Source: Sphingomonadales bacterium (GTDB lineage: Bacteria; Pseudomonadota; Alphaproteobacteria; Sphingomonadales; Sphingomonadaceae). From it: a stretch of DNA of 64,000 bases. The stretch covers positions 34,577-98,576 of the forward strand of contig SEFZ01000015.1 in the NCBI GenBank assembly GCA_004173185.1. The letters run 5' to 3'. Made by a program: the position numbers and the translations under genes. Positions within the stretch are counted from its first letter, which is position 1; the number at the start of each line of letters is the position of its first letter. Under the pieces are notes generated by a model. That model was not told the origin of the DNA. It did not search any database and saw nothing but the letters and a program-made list of their open reading frames with translations. Of this stretch, positions 62,090-64,000 are shown piece after piece.

Positions 62090-62242
62090 CTGTGAATTCC
62101 TTATTCCTGCGAGTGCCTCAGCCTATGCTGGCCGATGACGCGGTGCCCTTGCCAGCGGGCTGTTGCTGGGTCGTTGCCGACGCACGCGAGCATTGCCGTA
62201 CGTGCTCCTGGACCTTAGAGCGCGGGCAAATCTTCAGGAAGG

Positions 62243-63640
<1,398 letters not shown>

Positions 63641-63701
63641 TCGGGGTCGGCCGGTAATTGGGCCCGGCTGCTAGAAGGCGGATTTATACAATCGCGAGCC
63701 T

Positions 63702-63740
63702 CCCAATCATGATCCAATCAGGTGTTGGATCATGATTGGG
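63702..63740. promoter_or_regulatory. perfect 16-base hairpin before the last gene
   Basis: CCCAATCATGATCCAA (63702-63717) is perfectly complementary to 63725-63740, with a seven-base loop. The 3' arm ends in GGG, which forms part of the only Shine-Dalgarno-like G run before the ATG at 63748. The arms contain ATCATGAT, itself a palindrome. There is no T run, so it is not a normal terminator of fumC. It could be an operator or a translation-blocking RNA hairpin. Confidence 0.6.
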
Positions 63741-63747
63741 GGCAAAC

Positions 63748-64000
63748 ATGTCAGGGATGGCGCTCGCGCTGCTGATGCAGGCCGGTTTTCAGGTGGGCGA
63801 CCGCGTGGAAGCGATGCCGATCGGCACGCGCTGGGAATCCTGCGTGATCCTTCGCGAATCCAAAACCGATGGCGGCTATGGCCTGCGCTGCGACAGTGGT
63901 TCGGACTTCTTCGTCGCTTATCGTAATGTTCGGGCACCCACGGGCAATGCCGCTCCGGCGCGACCGGGCAATGAGGCCGCGGGCGCTCCGGCTAATGCGC
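63748..64000 (+). CDS. 5' part of a gene of unknown function, cut by the window end
   Basis: An open frame of 84 codons from an ATG with GGGGG six bases upstream, running off the right edge. The protein starts MSGMALALLMQAGF, continues QVGDRVEAMPIGTRWESCVI and GYGLRCDSGSDFFVAYRNVRAP, then becomes Ala/Pro/Gly/Asn-rich. The VGDRVEA...W segment looks like a small SH3-like or Tudor-like beta domain that is found in several proteobacterial hypothetical proteins. Function unknown. Confidence 0.65.
   Translation, partial: MSGMALALLMQAGFQVGDRVEAMPIGTRWESCVILRESKTDGGYGLRCDSGSDFFVAYRNVRAPTGNAAPARPGNEAAGAPANA

Overview
The window looks like core chromosome of an alphaproteobacterium of the order Sphingomonadales (Sphingomonas or a close relative). 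The evidence is high GC with strong third-position G/C bias, a bc1 operon with a Rieske-cyt b-cyt c1 order, an alphaproteobacterial SspB with a C-terminal ClpX-binding tail, a glyQ/glyS pair, a his operon ending in a HIT protein, and many lipoprotein and outer-membrane families typical of sphingomonads. This placement rests on recognising protein families by eye, not on a search. No tRNA, rRNA, CRISPR array, insertion sequence, integrase or replication origin was seen.

Layout. 0.3-3.7 kb: argD, a 71-aa membrane protein, argF and hslO. 3.8-5.7 kb: a DUF3617-like secreted protein, then queC and queE for preQ0 synthesis. 5.7-11.3 kb: secreted and lipoprotein genes, lipB, a pair of membrane proteins, a GNAT enzyme, hemF and trmL. 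11.5-14.2 kb: petABC. 14.3-18.2 kb: a MaoC-like protein, a nucleotide pyrophosphatase-like lipoprotein, a glutaredoxin-MauE fusion divergent from a MerR regulator, and a chloroperoxidase-like hydrolase. 18.3-22.7 kb: ychF, a TbpB-like lipoprotein, a TSUP permease, pth and rplY. 22.9-31.5 kb: two TraB/GumN proteins, glyQ, glyS, ppdK and a secreted chorismate-lyase-like protein. 31.5-32.7 kb: two paralogous membrane-anchored coiled-coil proteins. 32.7-40 kb: a tad pilus cluster (cpaA, B, C, D, E, tadB, tadC) without its ATPase or pilin. 40-45.6 kb: a lysophospholipase-like hydrolase, an FAD oxidoreductase, a CHAP protein, msrB, an unknown membrane protein and a CYP153-like P450. 45.6-50.2 kb: an ABC exporter, queG, a lipoprotein and an EI24 protein. 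50.2-54.5 kb: a PfkB sugar/nucleoside kinase, an MBL-fold hydrolase, an NAD(P)-binding protein and an amino acid permease. 54.5-58.6 kb: the his operon with a YciI-like gene and a small exported protein inside it. 58.7-64 kb: sspB, a class-IV aminotransferase-fold protein coupled to a sulfotransferase-like protein, a TorF-type outer-membrane protein with a periplasmic partner, fumC, and the start of a further gene cut by the window end.

Genes are densely packed. Stop/start overlaps of the ATGA, TTGA and GTGA type are common, suggesting translational coupling. Strong GC-rich hairpins with T runs separate most units. Noteworthy items are: (i) the aminotransferase-fold protein at 59228-60151, which lacks a lysine where the PLP lysine should be and lacks the usual glutamate, and is coupled to a sulfotransferase-like gene; (ii) the tad cluster missing cpaF and pilin; (iii) the MerR/glutaredoxin-MauE pair with a MerR-type 19-20 bp promoter spacer and an almost leaderless transcript; (iv) a 235-bp inverted-repeat element between glyQ and glyS and an AT-richer patch inside glyS; (v) a 24-bp sequence repeated exactly 20.7 kb apart; (vi) a perfect 16-bp hairpin in front of the last gene; (vii) terminators placed directly before the ribosome binding sites of argD and pth.
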